DNA from: Sphingobium bisphenolivorans
GTDB taxonomy: Bacteria; Pseudomonadota; Alphaproteobacteria; Sphingomonadales; Sphingomonadaceae
Length of the DNA: 64,000 nt
Assembly: GCF_000412635.1 (NCBI RefSeq)
Contig: NZ_ASTG01000005.1
Coordinates: forward strand, 210,033 to 274,032
Direction of reading: 5' to 3'
Notes under the pieces: model-generated
What the model was told of the DNA's origin: nothing
Seen by the model: only the letters and a program-made list of their open reading frames with translations
Databases searched by the model: none
Shown here: positions 63,408-64,000 of the stretch, in pieces
Numbering within the stretch: the stretch's first letter is position 1
How the letters are laid out: every line of letters starts with the position of its first letter
Program-made: the position numbers and the translations under genes

Positions 63408-63771
63408 CACCCAGCCCATTTGGCTCCCAGCTAAGATCATTACCACAAATCCGACGCCTAGGCGTTCCCTCCGCCTTTGGCGTCTCCGCGACCAGTCGCG
63501 TAGCCACCAAAGCCGCCGCTCACTGCCTGTCGTGATCTCCCTGAGTGATTTGTTCTGGGTGCTTCGCCAGGACTATCGTCTGCGACGCCGCCATTTGTCC
63601 TGCGGACAGCCAGCGCTGCGCTTGTGCCTTCGCTTCGCTCAGGAAGAGTTGGAGGGGTTATGGCTACGCCGAGGGAAAACGGGACGGGCAACGGGCGCGA
63701 GTTTAAGCCCCTACAAAGCCCTCCGCAACTAGTGGAGCACTGCGACGCCCCGAAGCAGCTATCGTGCAGGC

Positions 63772-64000
63772 TCAGGCGCCGTAGGGCAGCTTATGCGGCG
63801 TCGATAACTTTTCGTTCTGGGCTTTGAGATCGTCAGCAGCCTTTCTCATTATCGCCTCGAACTCCAGTCTGTCTTGCTCAGGCATTGCCATGTATTCTGC
63901 CTGACTGCGCTTGCTTGCAGCCTCGCGTTCCTTCTCCAGCTTCCGCTCTATCTCAATGGGGCTAAGTGGCCTTTTGTGCGCGGCGACTGACAGGATGCGA
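63772..64000 (-). CDS. Hypothetical protein, C-terminal part (cut by window edge)
   Basis: The last 75 or so residues of a leftward gene whose start lies beyond the window. PLSPIEIERKLEKEREAASK, AEYMAMPEQDRLEFEAIMRK and the end PHKLPYGA are highly charged and helical. Not recognised. Confidence 0.6.
   Translation of the reverse strand, partial: RILSVAAHKRPLSPIEIERKLEKEREAASKRSQAEYMAMPEQDRLEFEAIMRKAADDLKAQNEKLSTPHKLPYGA

Larger units (their letters stand above)
63103..63771. other. 669-base regulatory, gene-poor region
   Basis: The part next to the NUMOD3 gene holds a terminator-like stem and TATAAATA on the minus strand. 63,265-63,410 is AT-rich and dense with palindromes and a direct repeat. 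63,450-63,770 is GC-rich; a 55-codon frame at 63660 (ATG, with GGAGGGG close upstream) is possible, but its translation is not convincing. Confidence 0.55.
33025..64000. mobile_element. Serine-integrase prophage (HK97-type siphophage), left part, inserted in comM
   Basis: The element starts at the break in comM, with a large serine recombinase as its first gene, and continues past the right edge. It has a complete set of head, packaging and tail genes in HK97-like order on the plus strand, visibly lower GC than the host side, small tightly packed genes and cargo genes on the other strand. No repressor, replication genes, endolysin or right attachment site are visible, so they are expected beyond 64,000. 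Confidence 0.92.

Noticed and set aside
63265..63410. CRISPR array
   Set aside because: Only two direct-repeat copies with one short spacer, plus palindromes; no array and no cas genes.
63532..63827. Several short frames near the right end, including one at 63660 with GGAGGGG upstream
   Set aside because: Frames overlap each other on both strands, have arbitrary composition and overlap the real leftward gene end at 63772.

Overview
The window joins a conserved chromosomal stretch of an alphaproteobacterium (1 to about 33,024) to the left part of an integrated tailed-phage genome (about 33,025 to the end). The host part is GC-rich, and its ribosomal cluster, long Arg/Gly-rich S5 extension, zinc-type adenylate kinase and neighbours (I78-type inhibitor lipoprotein, DUF418, DUF1993, CsgG-like protein) fit the Sphingomonadaceae, most likely Sphingobium or a close relative. 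The genus is an inference from gene content only.

Host region, left to right: the 5' part of aspS (leftward); rnd and a small I78 lipoprotein (rightward); DUF418, an HNH-like zinc protein, a PH-domain protein and lepA (leftward); a CsgG-like secreted protein; an acyltransferase; a 560-base gene-free gap with a REP-like inverted repeat; a DUF1993 protein; an SRPBCC protein; then the leftward str-S10-spc cluster, transcribed from rpsL (27,605) down to adk (10,607): rpsL, rpsG, fusA, tuf, rpsJ, rplC-D-W-B, rpsS, rplV, rpsC, rplP, rpmC, rpsQ, rplN, rplX, rplE, rpsN, rpsH, rplF, rplR, rpsE, rpmD, rplO, secY, adk. A sigma70-type promoter lies upstream of rpsL, a strong terminator follows tuf, and several spacers are structured. 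S12 carries Arg at position 88, the same change that gives streptomycin resistance elsewhere. A GGDEF-EAL protein and an M23 peptidase follow, then comM, cut near its 5' end.

The element: comM is broken within the codons for its N-terminal VVGLPDKA region. The next gene is a large serine recombinase, so this is a serine-integrase prophage inserted in comM; its right end lies beyond the window. A short lysogeny-side module (DUF2958, two paralogous proteins, a winged-helix-like protein) leads into a complete HK97-type siphophage morphogenesis cluster on the plus strand: HNH, terminase small and large subunits, portal, protease, capsid, connectors, tail tube, tail chaperones with a probable -1 frameshift, tape measure, tail tip proteins, a giant tail protein with a glycosidase-like middle, and two small holin-like membrane proteins. 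After a terminator come DUF3606, a LigD-type DNA ligase, small genes and a NUMOD3-type protein.

Two features stand out. First, nearly every gap of about 30 bases or more in the morphogenesis cluster holds exactly one TAAATA motif (12 plus-strand copies, all intergenic; one exact TATAAATA on the minus strand ahead of the NUMOD3 gene). This resembles the T4 late-promoter element and suggests phage-specific late transcription, although no candidate sigma factor is visible here. Second, four antisense single genes are dropped between structural genes: a DUF4393 (Abi-alpha-like) protein, an OLD/PARIS-like ATPase with a Toprim-like tail, a lipoprotein and an unknown. They lack the motif upstream, while the next late gene after each has one. 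The picture is a prophage with regularly spaced late start sites and cargo slots, at least two of them probably holding anti-phage defence genes.
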